Origin: a virus
DNA: 64,000 nucleotides
Strand: one strand, 5' to 3'
IMG/VR virus record: IMGVR_UViG_3300010403_000705
Location: 186,001 to 250,000 of that record
A program made the position numbers and the translations under genes. Positions 52,495-60,861 of this stretch are shown in pieces. The notes beneath the pieces were generated by a model. The model worked only from the letters and a program-made list of their open reading frames with translations. It had not been told where the DNA came from and did not search any database. Positions within the stretch are counted from its first letter, which is position 1. Each line of letters opens with the position of its first letter.

Positions 52495-53046
52495 TTATTT
52501 CTCATCGGTAGATCCAAAACCACCTTTTCTAAACGATTCCCTTTTTCTACATAAATCATCAAAATCCTCATTTGATATTTTATTGATATTCATCTCTATT
52601 CTTTTAAAGGGAATTATTTGGGCTATTGGTTCTCCAAATCTTATCGTCAATATATTTTTCCGCCAGTATCTTTGGCACGGTAAACCAATCGGATCATAAT
52701 CCGTAGCCATTTTCTCTTCTTCCTCGGGTAGATATTGTCCAGCAATTAATAATTCATTATTATAATGTTCGTCTATAATTCCTATTAGATTATGTATATA
52801 CTTTTTTGCAAAGGTTGAGCTTCTAGGATGCAGTTGAAACCACCAATGTTTTTCAGGAAACACTCTAAATCCTAGAGGTATTCTAAAATATTGTTTCGGT
52901 TGTAAAACAATATCTTTTCTATCAGTAGGTGCTGCTTTTACATCCCACCCTGTAGAATAAGGCTCTCCTTTTTGTGGTAAGAATAGATCGCCCGTGTCCT
53001 TCAAATCTTCTCTGATAGCAAACTTAAAAATTGGAATATTATCCAT
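52495..53046 (-). CDS. dut: dUTPase
   Basis: This 183-residue trimeric-type dUTPase has all five motifs: STGWDVKA, HPRSSTF, GIIDEHYNNEL, GEPIAQIIPF and RKGGFGSTDE. It hydrolyses dUTP to dUMP, feeding ThyX. The ATG at 53046 has GGAG six bases upstream and is preferred over 53058. About 25 residues between motifs III and IV (around EEEEKMATDYDPIG) are an insertion relative to typical enzymes. First gene of a leftward operon. Confidence 0.9.
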   Translation of the reverse strand: MDNIPIFKFAIREDLKDTGDLFLPQKGEPYSTGWDVKAAPTDRKDIVLQPKQYFRIPLGFRVFPEKHWWFQLHPRSSTFAKKYIHNLIGIIDEHYNNELLIAGQYLPEEEEKMATDYDPIGLPCQRYWRKNILTIRFGEPIAQIIPFKRIEMNINKISNEDFDDLCRKRESFRKGGFGSTDEK

Positions 53047-53069
53047 GTATCTCTCCATATCTGAAAAAA

Positions 53070-53097
53070 ATTTTAATCATAAAGTCAAAATTGTCAA
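53070..53097 (-). promoter_or_regulatory. Leftward promoter for dut operon
   Basis: On the minus strand TTGACA (53097-53092), a 16-bp spacer and TAAAAT (53075-53070). The perfect -35 hexamer shares bases with the rightward TTGTCA at 53091, so the two divergent promoters overlap head to head. Confidence 0.6.
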
Positions 53098-53118
53098 GGG
53101 TATAAAATATCATATAGT
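53091..53118 (+). promoter_or_regulatory. Rightward promoter opposite dut
   Basis: TTGTCA at 53091-53096, a 16-bp spacer and TATAGT at 53113-53118. The -10 ends two bases before the ATG of the Cys-cluster gene at 53121, so the transcript would be leaderless or nearly so, or the real promoter lies elsewhere. Confidence 0.4.
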
Positions 53119-53120
53119 TT

Positions 53121-53639
53121 ATGAAAATACCTTCTGCAATTATTTTTATTAACGCCGATTTATCAGATATTACTAAAAATAACTTAAAAACTCAACTAGA
53201 TATTACTGAAATTATGAATGATGTAGAATTTGATGCCCGAGTAAGAGCAGATCCAAACTACCCAATTTTTGTTCATTTAAATAATCAAAGAATACTAGTT
53301 ATTCGTCAGACTTTGCGGGATTATACAAATCGACAACTTGCGGATGTCGTATTATTTGTCAAGCAAGGTCTAGCTACAGTTTTACAAAATAATTTTGGAC
53401 CGCCCACACTCTCCTTACCTATAGATCGTATAAATATTTTTAATTTATTGGAAGGTATTAAAAATATTTATAGAACATTTATTTGTCGTAAATGTAAATG
53501 CTGCTGTAGGTGTTGTTGCTTTAAGCACTTACCAGTCCAATTACAACAAATGTTAATTAATCCATTTGATGCTAGTGGGGTACATGACGCTAATTGTGAC
53601 AATGAATATAATAATATAGATTTTATAAATAGGAAATAA
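53121..53639 (+). CDS. Protein with dense cysteine cluster
   Basis: This is a 172-residue protein. Residues 1-115 look like an ordinary alpha/beta domain. Then CRKCKCCCRCCCFKH near 122-136 packs nine cysteines into 13 residues, followed by NCDNE near the end. Such a cluster suggests a multi-metal site, palmitoylation-like modification or a redox role. No family is recognised. Confidence 0.6.
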   Translation: MKIPSAIIFINADLSDITKNNLKTQLDITEIMNDVEFDARVRADPNYPIFVHLNNQRILVIRQTLRDYTNRQLADVVLFVKQGLATVLQNNFGPPTLSLPIDRINIFNLLEGIKNIYRTFICRKCKCCCRCCCFKHLPVQLQQMLINPFDASGVHDANCDNEYNNIDFINRK

Positions 53640-53655
53640 TGTTATAATATAACAT
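53639..53655. promoter_or_regulatory. Palindrome overlapping a TATAAT box
   Basis: ATGTTATA-A-TATAACAT is a perfect dyad that contains a TATAAT (53643-53648) and lies 43 bases before the ATG at 53699. It could be an operator over a -10 box. In AT-rich DNA such dyads also arise by chance. Confidence 0.3.
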
Positions 53656-53698
53656 CATAATAATAGAACAGTGTATTTATACAAGAAGGTAATTAGCA

Positions 53699-54409
53699 AT
53701 GACTGATACAAAATCTTTACTCAAAAAAGCAGAAGTATTCGAAAGGTTAGCAATCTATGGTAGTAGAAGAGCATTTCTTAATTCCATAGCGCAAAATTCT
53801 GATATGCCTAATCAACAATTTAGTAATGCTAGGAAATACTTGCAAATGGCTAAAGATACCGTAAGAGACGACGTATTATCTCAACTTAATGGTAATATAT
53901 CTTCTGCATTTTCCTCTGTACAATCAGCCCCATCAGACATACCAGCATTAGAGAAACAATTTAATACTTTAAATTCTATTAGAAATGCAATATATAGAAA
54001 AAGTAAAGATGATATTTCGGGAACTTCCAATCAAGTTGCTTTGACTATGGGAAAATATTTAGGTCTAGTTTCTGATTTACTCAAATCACTAAAAGAATCA
54101 AATTTAGAAGAGAATTTGTTGAATTCTTCAGTACAACCAGAACCACCTACTGAGGATGTTAAATCTGATGCCTGGCTGGGTAAAACACCTAGCAAAATTG
54201 ACCCTAAAGTTCAATCTTCATTAAATGAATTATTAGGAATTAAGCTCAAAACTGACGGATGGATAGGCGCACAAACAGCCGCCGCTTTACAAATGTATAA
54301 AAATAAATATAATAATACCAAACATGTATTTGACCCTTCTTTATATCAAGATGTCATCAATAGTGCCAATGATAAAAAATCTGGATTAATTAGAAATACG
54401 CCTTTCTAA
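53699..54409 (+). CDS. Protein with C-terminal peptidoglycan-binding-like domain
   Basis: This is a 236-residue protein. The N-terminal 150 residues are helical (LLKKAEVFERLAIYGSRRAF at the start). The last 70 carry a PG_binding_1-like helical fold: VQSSLNELLGIKLKTDGWIG, then QTAAALQMYKN. Such domains anchor proteins to the cell wall. It may be a virion or lysis-related wall-binding protein. Ribosome site AGAAGGTAATT is present. Confidence 0.6.
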   Translation: MTDTKSLLKKAEVFERLAIYGSRRAFLNSIAQNSDMPNQQFSNARKYLQMAKDTVRDDVLSQLNGNISSAFSSVQSAPSDIPALEKQFNTLNSIRNAIYRKSKDDISGTSNQVALTMGKYLGLVSDLLKSLKESNLEENLLNSSVQPEPPTEDVKSDAWLGKTPSKIDPKVQSSLNELLGIKLKTDGWIGAQTAAALQMYKNKYNNTKHVFDPSLYQDVINSANDKKSGLIRNTPF

Positions 54410-54482
54410 TTAAATAAAATATATTTAAGTAACTCTCGACAAAAAGTTGGGGACTATATAATAGGGGAAGTAGTTACTATAA

Positions 54483-54507
54483 TATATAAGAAATAATTTC
54501 TTATATA
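54483..54507. terminator. Bidirectional hairpin between convergent genes
   Basis: TATATAAGAAA at 54483-54493 and its exact complement TTTCTTATATA at 54497-54507 flank TAA. It sits between the ends of convergent genes and covers the stop of the leftward one. The arms are AT-rich, and it probably serves as terminator in both directions. Confidence 0.5.
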
Positions 54508-55019
54508 AATGCAGTCAATTTTCTTATTGCTTGTAACCATCTGACGATATCTATTAAGACGTCTATAGTAATAGAATTTCCATATTTGAATTGATTAAAA
54601 TATGAATTCCAATTACATTTACTAAATCTAGAATCTTTAGTAGAATCTAATTTATAAAGCATTTTACAATTTCCTCCAGCTTGTGTATGTGTTTTTTCTT
54701 CATAGATACACATGTTCATTTTTAAATCGGACATGTCCGATTTAGTATAATCTGACTTGGTGATTTTAATCAAAAAATCACCAACTTTGATTGTGTTAGA
54801 TTTTAGAATGAAATCTTTTATCTTGTCTTTTTTGACGTCTGTTAAATCAACCATACCTTTATCTTTTGATTTAATTTTCTGTTTAATTTCAGATTCTGCT
54901 GGAATCCATGTCTCTTGATATACATCATCCGATGATGTATCATGATACTGTTGATCGACTAGACTCTTAATTAAATTATAGTATTCTTCAGTAGTAAAAG
55001 ATGTAGATCGTTTTATCAT
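54501..55019 (-). CDS. Tail-family protein encoded by palindrome-rich DNA
   Basis: This is a 172-residue protein of unknown function, Lys/Ser/Asp-rich. It ends DIVRWLQAIRKLTAFI, a tail-family variant with Thr for Lys and final Ile. The coding DNA holds three long perfect inverted repeats (54723, 54757, 54920) in addition to the terminal one, which is not seen in other genes here. Confidence 0.6.
   Translation of the reverse strand: MIKRSTSFTTEEYYNLIKSLVDQQYHDTSSDDVYQETWIPAESEIKQKIKSKDKGMVDLTDVKKDKIKDFILKSNTIKVGDFLIKITKSDYTKSDMSDLKMNMCIYEEKTHTQAGGNCKMLYKLDSTKDSRFSKCNWNSYFNQFKYGNSITIDVLIDIVRWLQAIRKLTAFI
54723..54744. other. Perfect 22-bp palindrome
   Basis: TAAATCGGACA is followed at once by TGTCCGATTTA (no loop). 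It lies within the leftward gene at 54501 and is a candidate dyad protein-binding site or mRNA hairpin. Confidence 0.5.
54757..54784. other. Perfect 11-bp stem with 6-nt loop
   Basis: TTGGTGATTTT at 54757-54767 pairs with AAAATCACCAA at 54774-54784. It lies 12 bp from the previous palindrome, inside the same coding region. Confidence 0.5.
54920..54940. other. Perfect 21-bp palindrome with one-base centre
   Basis: ATACATCATC-C-GATGATGTAT, near the 5' end of the leftward gene at 54501. It is the third perfect inverted repeat within this coding region. Confidence 0.5.
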
Positions 55020-55064
55020 AATATATTAAATATAACTTAGTATTAATAACTTGGTATTATTGCT

Positions 55065-55718
55065 ATGAATTTGATAAAAATAGTTAGAATGGCTGATTTA
55101 TATTATGTATTAGCTACTAATAAATCAGAAAAACTTCCAGAGAATAGTAACTCTTTATCTATTATATTAAAAAATATAGAAAATTTAGATACCTACCAAG
55201 CCAGAAAAAAATATGCAGAAAAAAATTTAAAACATTTATCTTCAGGATCATCAAGGATTGTATACGAATCACCAGAAGGTACCATAATTAAAATAGCAAA
55301 AAATGATAAGGGTATTGCACAAAATGAAGCAGAGTCTAACCCACAAATGAAATCTGATTTCTTAAATAAAATTATTAAACACGCCAAAAATTTTTCATGG
55401 ATCGAGACTTTTTATTTGGATAAAATAACAGAAGAAGATTTTAAGGATATGACTAAGTTGAAATTTTCGGATTTTGGCGATTCAATTAGTTATGGTTTGC
55501 GAGAAGTATCAAAATCTTCTTCAAAAGATAAACCTAAAAATTTTGATGAGGTCTGCAAATCAAAAATCTACAAAGAAATGAAAAGAATTGGTGAAAAGTT
55601 TAAATTGATGCCTGGAGATATAGCTAGAATATCTTCTTGGGGCACTAAAAATAATAAACCAATTTTAATAGATGCTGGATTAACAAAAGATATTTTTGAT
55701 AAATTTTATGAAGATTAA
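55065..55718 (+). CDS. Protein-kinase-like fold protein
   Basis: This is a 217-residue protein. HLSSGSSRIVYES is a glycine-rich loop, TIIKIAKN holds the VAIK-type Lys, AQNEAES supplies a helix-C Glu, and GDIARISSWG...KPILIDAGL resembles catalytic and DFG loops with D-A-G. This combination occurs in small kinase-like phage proteins. Activity is uncertain because the catalytic HRD is not clear. Confidence 0.5.
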   Translation: MNLIKIVRMADLYYVLATNKSEKLPENSNSLSIILKNIENLDTYQARKKYAEKNLKHLSSGSSRIVYESPEGTIIKIAKNDKGIAQNEAESNPQMKSDFLNKIIKHAKNFSWIETFYLDKITEEDFKDMTKLKFSDFGDSISYGLREVSKSSSKDKPKNFDEVCKSKIYKEMKRIGEKFKLMPGDIARISSWGTKNNKPILIDAGLTKDIFDKFYED

Positions 55719-55741
55719 GATTTTTGCGATTATGGGTGATT

Positions 55742-56314
55742 GTGCATAATATATCAAAATTTAATAAACTTATTGACTTTATGAAGATCAATACAAATTG
55801 TGTATTTTGTGGTAATAAAACACCCTTTCTTTTTAAAGAATATATGCACGAAAATGATGAACATCTTACTTATAAGTTAGATAAAGATAATAATGTAAAT
55901 CTACAAATTAGTCAATCTACTTTAAGAAATTTACAAGCTGAAAAATCTGCTTTTGTTGGCGAAGATTTTCCTAATTATTTTGTGAATTGTAATTCACAAA
56001 ATAATAGTTACTCGATCAGTTTACGCACAGATCCTATGAAAACTTGTCCGTTATTTTTTAGTGATTCTGGAACTATTGCTCCTTTTGAATTTGATTTTTT
56101 AAGATTTGAAATAATAAAAAATCAAAATGATTCTACTATTATTGTGATTAATAATTATTTTCATAGAAAAACTTTTTTAATTGACATATCCACAAGCGAG
56201 ACTCATTCTTCCATGAGACGCAGTGATTTTGTTGAGTTACCATTAATAGATTTTGATTTTACTAATAAAGAAAAAATATCACAAAAAATTAAAACTTTAA
56301 TCACATTTTTATAA
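55742..56314 (+). CDS. CxxC tail-family protein, tandem member 1
   Basis: This 190-residue protein is the first of nine neighbouring genes with one N-terminal CxxC motif (here NCVFCGNK) and a hydrophobic tail (EKISQKIKTLITFL). The GTG at 55742 is chosen because it leaves about 20 residues before CxxC as in its relatives; a TTG at 55724 is possible. The middle is beta-rich and poorly conserved. Only one strong CxxC is present, so zinc might be bound by a second pair further on or between subunits. Function unknown. Confidence 0.6.
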   Translation: MHNISKFNKLIDFMKINTNCVFCGNKTPFLFKEYMHENDEHLTYKLDKDNNVNLQISQSTLRNLQAEKSAFVGEDFPNYFVNCNSQNNSYSISLRTDPMKTCPLFFSDSGTIAPFEFDFLRFEIIKNQNDSTIIVINNYFHRKTFLIDISTSETHSSMRRSDFVELPLIDFDFTNKEKISQKIKTLITFL

Positions 56315-56895
56315 TGTTTTATAAAATACAAGACTTACTAGAGTATAAAAAATATTGTTCTATTTGTGATTACCCACTTTTGGCTATATTAAAAGATCGT
56401 AGTAGTGGAATACCAAATATAAATGTGAAGTTAAACAAAAATATATTCAAATTCAGATTACAATATACTTCAGCAAGTGATTACTTAAATGAAATTTGCA
56501 TTTTAAATGTAGATACTAATGAGTTAAGCATTCTCAACAAGGATAATGATTTATTAATCATACCGGTGGTAGAAAGAATTTTTGGATATGCTTGTGTGGC
56601 AGTAGAACTGCATTGCGTAAATAATAAATGCAAATATAATTATTACGTATGTACCACTTTCTTAAAACCAATTGCAAATAAGGATATTATAATTATTAAT
56701 CCAATTCTTATTGATATAGATTGCTATAATATCTCACATTTTTGGATTCAAAATGATTATTTAAATAAAATTACTAATATTTTTTCTACCTCTAAGCCGC
56801 AAAATAAACCCATTTCGGTTCCTTTATTGGAAATCGACCCCAATAACAAAAATAAAATTTTTAATAGAATTAAAACGATTGTTAATTTTTCTTGA
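56314..56895 (+). CDS. CxxC tail-family protein, tandem member 2
   Basis: This 193-residue protein overlaps the previous stop by one base. YCSICDYPL near residue 15, then LHCVNNKCKYNYYVC, suggest a four-Cys zinc site made from distant pairs. It ends IFNRIKTIVNFS, tail of the N/L-F-S type. Same family as its neighbours by layout rather than by high identity. Confidence 0.65.
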   Translation: MFYKIQDLLEYKKYCSICDYPLLAILKDRSSGIPNINVKLNKNIFKFRLQYTSASDYLNEICILNVDTNELSILNKDNDLLIIPVVERIFGYACVAVELHCVNNKCKYNYYVCTTFLKPIANKDIIIINPILIDIDCYNISHFWIQNDYLNKITNIFSTSKPQNKPISVPLLEIDPNNKNKIFNRIKTIVNFS

Positions 56896-56912
56896 AAAGA
56901 AAGATACCTGTC

Positions 56913-57641
56913 ATGCAAGATTTTTTATTGTCTAATAAAGTATGTCCTATTTGTCAGAATCCATTAACCTTATTCATGAAATGGTCTAGCCATGATCTGG
57001 TTATTAATAAACTTTTTAAAGGATATGAAACAAAAGATAATACATATCAATTTAAAGAATACATTGCAGCTGCGCCAATTGCGGAAAATAATTTTCATTC
57101 TTCAGATGAAATGTTGAGAAATGTGAAAGTTCTGATGATTCTAAAATTTATTAATAATGAATGCAATTTTCAATTTAATTCTCTAATAGCAGAGAAAATG
57201 GCTAAAGAACAGGAAGAATTATTTTTTTATTATATATGTAATCCTGCCGGTATTAAACCAGATAATATGATTAATATTTATGAAGCGTGTTATTATAGAG
57301 CCACTCCTCTTATGAAATTTATTGAGGGAGATTCTAGTTTATTGAAAATAAAACAATTAGACGAAAAATATAATGTCATTAATAGTTTAGAGTCTTTTAC
57401 TATAAAAGACGAAACTACTGATTCTGAATTAAAAAAGATATATATAGTTTATTTAAATTATCTTGATGAAAAACTTTCTTTTTATTACTACACGGCTACT
57501 GCTGAACAAGAAGCGTCAGAACATTATAATCCTAATATTTTTGTGGGTGAAATTCCTATTCCCAAAAATGGATTAAATCTTGATTTAAACGCCAGAGATA
57601 AATTAATTTCTAGAATGGATTCTTGGATTCTTATGTCATAA
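56913..57641 (+). CDS. CxxC tail-family protein, tandem member 3
   Basis: This is a 242-residue protein. ATG 56913 places VCPICQNPL 11 residues in, as in the others; the TTG at 56892 is less likely. It is the longest member, and its end (DKLISRMDSWILMS) keeps the basic helix but has Met instead of the usual Phe. The middle is alpha/beta with a second Cys-containing stretch (YYICNPAG). Confidence 0.65.
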   Translation: MQDFLLSNKVCPICQNPLTLFMKWSSHDLVINKLFKGYETKDNTYQFKEYIAAAPIAENNFHSSDEMLRNVKVLMILKFINNECNFQFNSLIAEKMAKEQEELFFYYICNPAGIKPDNMINIYEACYYRATPLMKFIEGDSSLLKIKQLDEKYNVINSLESFTIKDETTDSELKKIYIVYLNYLDEKLSFYYYTATAEQEASEHYNPNIFVGEIPIPKNGLNLDLNARDKLISRMDSWILMS

Positions 57642-57714
57642 TAGACACTATTACCCATCCAGCATAGAAACCTAGAAAATTGACATCTTTCTATCGGAAT
57701 AAAAAAAAATTTAT

Positions 57715-58800
57715 ATGCAAACAATAAATCAACTATTAGAATCTTGTAAAAATAAATTGGTATTTCTGCAAAATATGATACCTATCACGCAAAATCAAAA
57801 TAGGTTAAAAGAAATAGATGATTTGGTAAGTAATAGTAATATCTGGGCTTCTCCTAAAGAAGCCGCTTCTCTAATGAAAGAACGTCAAAAAGTTTCTGAC
57901 ATATTAAAGAAATTGTCTTCTTATCAAGATCAGATTAATTTTTACATAGAGTGTCAACAGTATATGCCAGAAGAATTAATAAAAATTTCTTCACAGGTAG
58001 AAGATTTGCATAAAGATATTTCTTTGTTTGAATTTAAACAGATGATGAATGATCCTATAGATGATAGTCCAGCTATTCTTACTATTAATGCTGGTGCTGG
58101 CGGATTAGAAGCTGCCAATTGGACCAGTATGTTATTGCGTATGTATTCTAGATATGCAGATTCAAATAAGTTTAAACTAGAAATGCTAGATATGAAACCC
58201 TCAGAAGAACATGCAAGTATTTGTACTGACTGTGTTTCTATAAGAGTGGAAGGTCCGTACGCATATGGATTTTTAAAAGGTGAGGCGGGAGTTCATAGAT
58301 TAATAAGAAATTCTCCGTTCAATTCAGGAGATGCTAGGCATACTTCTTTTGCTGCCGTGGCTGTTTTACCAGATATTGAAGACAAATTATCAATTGATAT
58401 TCAAATAAATGAGAAAGATATAGAAATTACTACTATGCGCGCCTCTGGTGCAGGTGGACAAAATGTTAATAAAGTAGAAAGTGCTGTTAGATTAAAACAC
58501 ATTCCAACAGGAATTGTAATTAATTCTCGTTCTGAAAGAGATCAGCATACCAATAGAAAAATAGCTATGAAGATTCTGAAAGCAAAACTTTATGAAATAG
58601 AAATGCAAAAACAGAATAAAGAGAAAGAAAAATATTTCTCCAGCATGCAAGATAATTCTTTTGGTCATCAAATAAGGTCTTATATTTTATTTCCAACTCA
58701 GATGGTCAAAGATCATCGAACAAATTTTGAAGTAAGAGATGCGGAAAAAGTCTTAGATGGAGATATTGAAGAATTCATTATGGCTTATTTACATTCTTAA
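57715..58800 (+). CDS. prfB: Peptide chain release factor 2
   Basis: This is a 361-residue class I release factor. [12 protein letters not shown] with the GGQ at 247-249 triggers peptide release, and SPF at 200-202 is the RF2-type anticodon determinant, so UGA and UAA are read. [20 protein letters not shown] and the C-terminal [14 protein letters not shown] also match RF2. The frame is continuous; the autoregulatory +1 frameshift common in bacterial prfB is absent. It is embedded among the CxxC genes. A TTGACA at 57680 has no clear -10. Confidence 0.92.
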   Translation: MQTINQLLESCKNKLVFLQNMIPITQNQNRLKEIDDLVSNSNIWASPKEAASLMKERQKVSDILKKLSSYQDQINFYIECQQYMPEELIKISSQVEDLHKDISLFEFKQMMNDPIDDSPAILTINAGAGGLEAANWTSMLLRMYSRYADSNKFKLEMLDMKPSEEHASICTDCVSIRVEGPYAYGFLKGEAGVHRLIRNSPFNSGDARHTSFAAVAVLPDIEDKLSIDIQINEKDIEITTMRASGAGGQNVNKVESAVRLKHIPTGIVINSRSERDQHTNRKIAMKILKAKLYEIEMQKQNKEKEKYFSSMQDNSFGHQIRSYILFPTQMVKDHRTNFEVRDAEKVLDGDIEEFIMAYLHS

Positions 58801-58805
58801 TCAAA

Positions 58806-59381
58806 ATGATAAGTAATTTTACCATCAAAGATTTTATTAATTATAATAATCCATGTTTTTGCTGCGGAAATTCAGTTTCACTAAAAATGTTTTCTAGCGC
58901 AGATGAAATTATGGGCAGTGGAATAGTCCTAATTCCTGCCGTATATCAAAATGCACTAGAAGTGGATTTGGAAATTACCTATCTTTCAACTTTAAAATTA
59001 AAAATTTATCCAAAAACTAATAAATTTATTTCTTCGAGTCATGATAGCTTGACAAAATACTTACAAGGACGTAAACTGTCTTTGATAAGCAGATGTGATG
59101 GTTGTAGTACATTCGTTAAAAGTTTGAGTTTGGAATTTAATTTGGATAGAGAATTTATAAAACCTCTTTCTATTGAAGAAGAAATGTTGTTTTTATACGA
59201 TAAAGATTTTTTATTTAGGGTTAGATCTTTATTTAAAAATAATTACAGCGAATTGCTTATTATTAAATATAAAAAACCTTCCGAAACGTTCAAATTAACA
59301 ATGCCTCTTCAGCCAAGAAGTAAATTTAAAAATACACAACAGCTTCTAAAAAAAATAAAAACTTTAATGCTTTTCTCTTAA
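58806..59381 (+). CDS. CxxC tail-family protein, tandem member 4
   Basis: This 191-residue protein starts five bases after prfB. PCFCCGNSV near residue 17, then RCDGCSTFV near 95, may form a four-Cys zinc site. It ends QQLLKKIKTLMLFS, a tail nearly identical to members 1 and 5. The middle is beta-rich. Confidence 0.65.
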   Translation: MISNFTIKDFINYNNPCFCCGNSVSLKMFSSADEIMGSGIVLIPAVYQNALEVDLEITYLSTLKLKIYPKTNKFISSSHDSLTKYLQGRKLSLISRCDGCSTFVKSLSLEFNLDREFIKPLSIEEEMLFLYDKDFLFRVRSLFKNNYSELLIIKYKKPSETFKLTMPLQPRSKFKNTQQLLKKIKTLMLFS

Positions 59382-59425
59382 ATACATTGCTTATCATAAT
59401 GGTGTCCTTGCAGAAGGAATAAATT

Positions 59426-59767
59426 ATGAATAGTTCACACAATTGTCCGATTTGTAAAACTCTTATGATGGAAGATAAATATACTTTTCCAATCCCAGAA
59501 TCAACTGATTTGATCTGTCGTCAAGATAATCATTTTTTTGTAAAAAGAATTAGCCCAGTTACCAATCAAGTTTCGGAATTGAAAATTAAACTTCAGTGCG
59601 GAGAAGAAGAGCTGTATCTTAAAATAAATTATAATAGAAATTACACTGATGTATGGGCGACCGCAAATAATTCAAAACATATTAGAATTCCATATATCTT
59701 GATGTCAGATTTTGAAGATTTTAATAAAATTAAACATAAAATAAAAACTTGCCTTCTTTTTTCTTAA
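59426..59767 (+). CDS. CxxC tail-family protein, tandem member 5
   Basis: This is a 113-residue compact member. NCPICKTLM near residue 6, then a beta-rich core with one Cys in IKLQCGEE, then NKIKHKIKTCLLFS. Ribosome site AGAAGGAATAAATT. It is about half the length of members 1-4, as if the central domain had been lost. Confidence 0.65.
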   Translation: MNSSHNCPICKTLMMEDKYTFPIPESTDLICRQDNHFFVKRISPVTNQVSELKIKLQCGEEELYLKINYNRNYTDVWATANNSKHIRIPYILMSDFEDFNKIKHKIKTCLLFS

Positions 59768-59769
59768 TT

Positions 59770-60111
59770 ATGCAAATGCCAATTAAATGCCCAATCTGTT
59801 CCGGACCCATGAATAATGATTTTCTTCCATCTTCCGGCGGAAAAGAATATCTAAGGAAGTGTTGCGAAGTAAAACTAAATCATAAAATTATTTATACTTC
59901 TTCCATAAATCATGATGAGGTGCAGCAGTTTGATCTAATATTATCACTTGATAAGTTATCAGTAGCAAGATTTGTTTGGTCACCAAATCATAAAATACTT
60001 AATGTATATAAAAATAACACTCATACAACCAATATTCCATATTTTGAACCGCAATTAAATAACTTAAAAGCTCTAAAAGACAAGTTAAAATTGTATTTAT
60101 TATTCTTATAG
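59770..60111 (+). CDS. CxxC tail-family protein, tandem member 6
   Basis: This is a 113-residue protein. ATG 59770, two bases after the previous stop, gives MQMPIKCPICSGPM. YLRKCCEVKL could supply the second Cys pair. It ends LKDKLKLYLLFL and uses a TAG stop, one of very few in the window. Closest in length and layout to member 5. Confidence 0.65.
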   Translation: MQMPIKCPICSGPMNNDFLPSSGGKEYLRKCCEVKLNHKIIYTSSINHDEVQQFDLILSLDKLSVARFVWSPNHKILNVYKNNTHTTNIPYFEPQLNNLKALKDKLKLYLLFL

Positions 60112-60131
60112 CTGATGTTATATGAAATGCC

Positions 60132-60455
60132 ATGAAAGAGTTTTCCTATTGCCCAATTTGTGCGAATAAATTAAAAAGCCGACTGTTTAAGGATAACATT
60201 AAACTTCTTTCTTGCCAGGAAGGAGTGGCACATTACATTTCTTTTAAATTGCAAGACCAACAAATGTCAAACATGACATTATACTTAGATAATTATTCGT
60301 ACTTGGAAATGGATTTTTTAAAACAAATATCTACCTATTACTATGATCCTTTAAATGGGATGGCTAAGCTGGTGATTCCTAAAATTATAGAACCGGATTT
60401 TCCGCAACTCAAAAATTTAAAAGAAAAACTATTAAAGTATGTGTTGTTTACATAA
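60132..60455 (+). CDS. CxxC tail-family protein, tandem member 7
   Basis: This is a 107-residue protein. YCPICANKL near residue 6, LLSCQEGVAHY as second Cys/His stretch, beta-rich core, and KEKLLKYVLFT at the end. Downstream 40 bases show nothing notable. Confidence 0.65.
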   Translation: MKEFSYCPICANKLKSRLFKDNIKLLSCQEGVAHYISFKLQDQQMSNMTLYLDNYSYLEMDFLKQISTYYYDPLNGMAKLVIPKIIEPDFPQLKNLKEKLLKYVLFT

Positions 60456-60497
60456 TCTTTTGGTAATTTACCAGTCTCTTGCATCTGTTGTTTTTAT

Positions 60498-60860
60498 ATG
60501 AAATGTGTGTTTTGTGATAATGATTGTGTCATACAAGCCAGAAGTAATTCCGCTTGTGAAAAGTATATGAAATTTGCGATGTTTTATCCTATTTGTAAAA
60601 TATGTCAAATATCCTATAAAGTCAACTGGTCAAAAAGAGAATATATATCTGCGATTGTTTTTATGATCAAAGATCAAGAAACTTGTCCAACTATTGTTAC
60701 TAATCATCTGATTATAGACGTACAAGAAAATTCTACCAAACTATTCGGTCGTGCCAATTTTGATAAACCTATTATTGATCTTTCTTATGCGATGGACATT
60801 CATCCAAATAATTTGTATGAACGTTTAACAAAATTAAAGAAATTAATTTTATTCTCATAA
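60498..60860 (+). CDS. CxxC tail-family protein, tandem member 8
   Basis: This is a 120-residue protein. KCVFCDNDC at the very N-terminus, then YPICKICQIS near 33-42, makes a convincing C-x2-C...C-x2-C zinc ribbon, the clearest in the family. It ends RLTKLKKLILFS. One base separates its stop from the next ATG. Confidence 0.68.
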   Translation: MKCVFCDNDCVIQARSNSACEKYMKFAMFYPICKICQISYKVNWSKREYISAIVFMIKDQETCPTIVTNHLIIDVQENSTKLFGRANFDKPIIDLSYAMDIHPNNLYERLTKLKKLILFS

Positions 60861-60861
60861 T

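Noticed and set aside
54436-54462. Possible promoter TCGACA...TATAAT between convergent genes
   Set aside because: The spacer is only 15 bp, the -35 is imperfect, and no rightward gene follows before 55065. A small RNA here cannot be excluded but is not supported.
57680-57702. TTGACA before prfB as a promoter
   Set aside because: No acceptable -10 lies 15-19 bases downstream; only an A-run is present.
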